Below, piece after piece: positions 56,215 through 56,326 of a stretch of DNA of 56,326 nt (its first letter is position 1; each line of letters begins with the position of its first letter). The position numbers were made by a program, and so were the translations under genes. Location: NCBI GenBank assembly GCA_029820045.1, contig JALGVE010000003.1, positions 1 to 56,326 of the forward strand, written 5' to 3'. Under the pieces are notes generated by a model, which saw only the letters and a program-made list of their open reading frames with translations, searched no databases and was not told the origin of the DNA. The DNA comes from Candidatus Zipacnadia bacterium (GTDB lineage Bacteria; Armatimonadota; Zipacnadia; Zipacnadales; UBA5352).

Positions 56215-56326
56215 GCCAGGAGCATCGGTTTTAGAGTAAGTCGGCTTGTGAGTAGTGTAGGGCGGGGCACGGCGGCTAGCAAAGCCGTGCCGTACGGAGG
56301 GCAGGACTTCAGTCCTGCCGGACGTT
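56215..56326. repeat. Family E-like repeat end plus hairpin, truncated by the window edge
   Basis: gccaggagcatcggtttt resembles CCCAGGAGCATCGTTT; followed by gcacggc...gccgtgc inverted repeat. Confidence 0.5.

Noticed and set aside
1-56326. CRISPR array
   Set aside because: Hairpin repeats are present but none are regularly spaced with unique spacers; no cas genes.

Overview
High-GC bacterial chromosomal window; I could not place the taxon. The left ~30 kb is accessory. It holds: (i) a minus-strand polysaccharide O-acetylation cluster (lipoprotein, AlgJ-like, MBOAT/AlgI-like, AlgX/J-like; 1894-7693); (ii) a run of mostly secreted carbohydrate-active or degradative genes (serine hydrolase with a C-terminal frameshift, polysaccharide deacetylase, GH-like, GHL10-like, heparinase II/III-like; 7954-19698); (iii) a plus-strand module of two tandem divergent HSP90/HtpG-type ATPases (20289-24251) followed by a CHAT-protease/FGE-sulfatase fusion (24714-26588), the best candidate for an undescribed conflict or immunity-type system; (iv) DUF3604/PHP-like and Kelch-like genes. 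The right ~26 kb is mostly housekeeping: rsmA, ispE, a nucleotidyltransferase, tRNA-Gln, rplY/ctc, pth, metallophosphoesterase, methyltransferase, URO-D-like, an M24-like protein, smc, ftsY, tldD/pmbA, hisDBHAFI and dnaE. Several families of hairpin-rich dispersed repeats lie between genes. Among them are a clean 120-bp MITE-like element with a TTTA target duplication inserted in the loop of another hairpin, a 223-bp element with 16-bp perfect terminal inverted repeats, and a ~110-bp hairpin repeat in direct orientation flanking exactly the two HSP90 genes. All calls come from reading the sequence and the supplied ORF translations; no database search was run.
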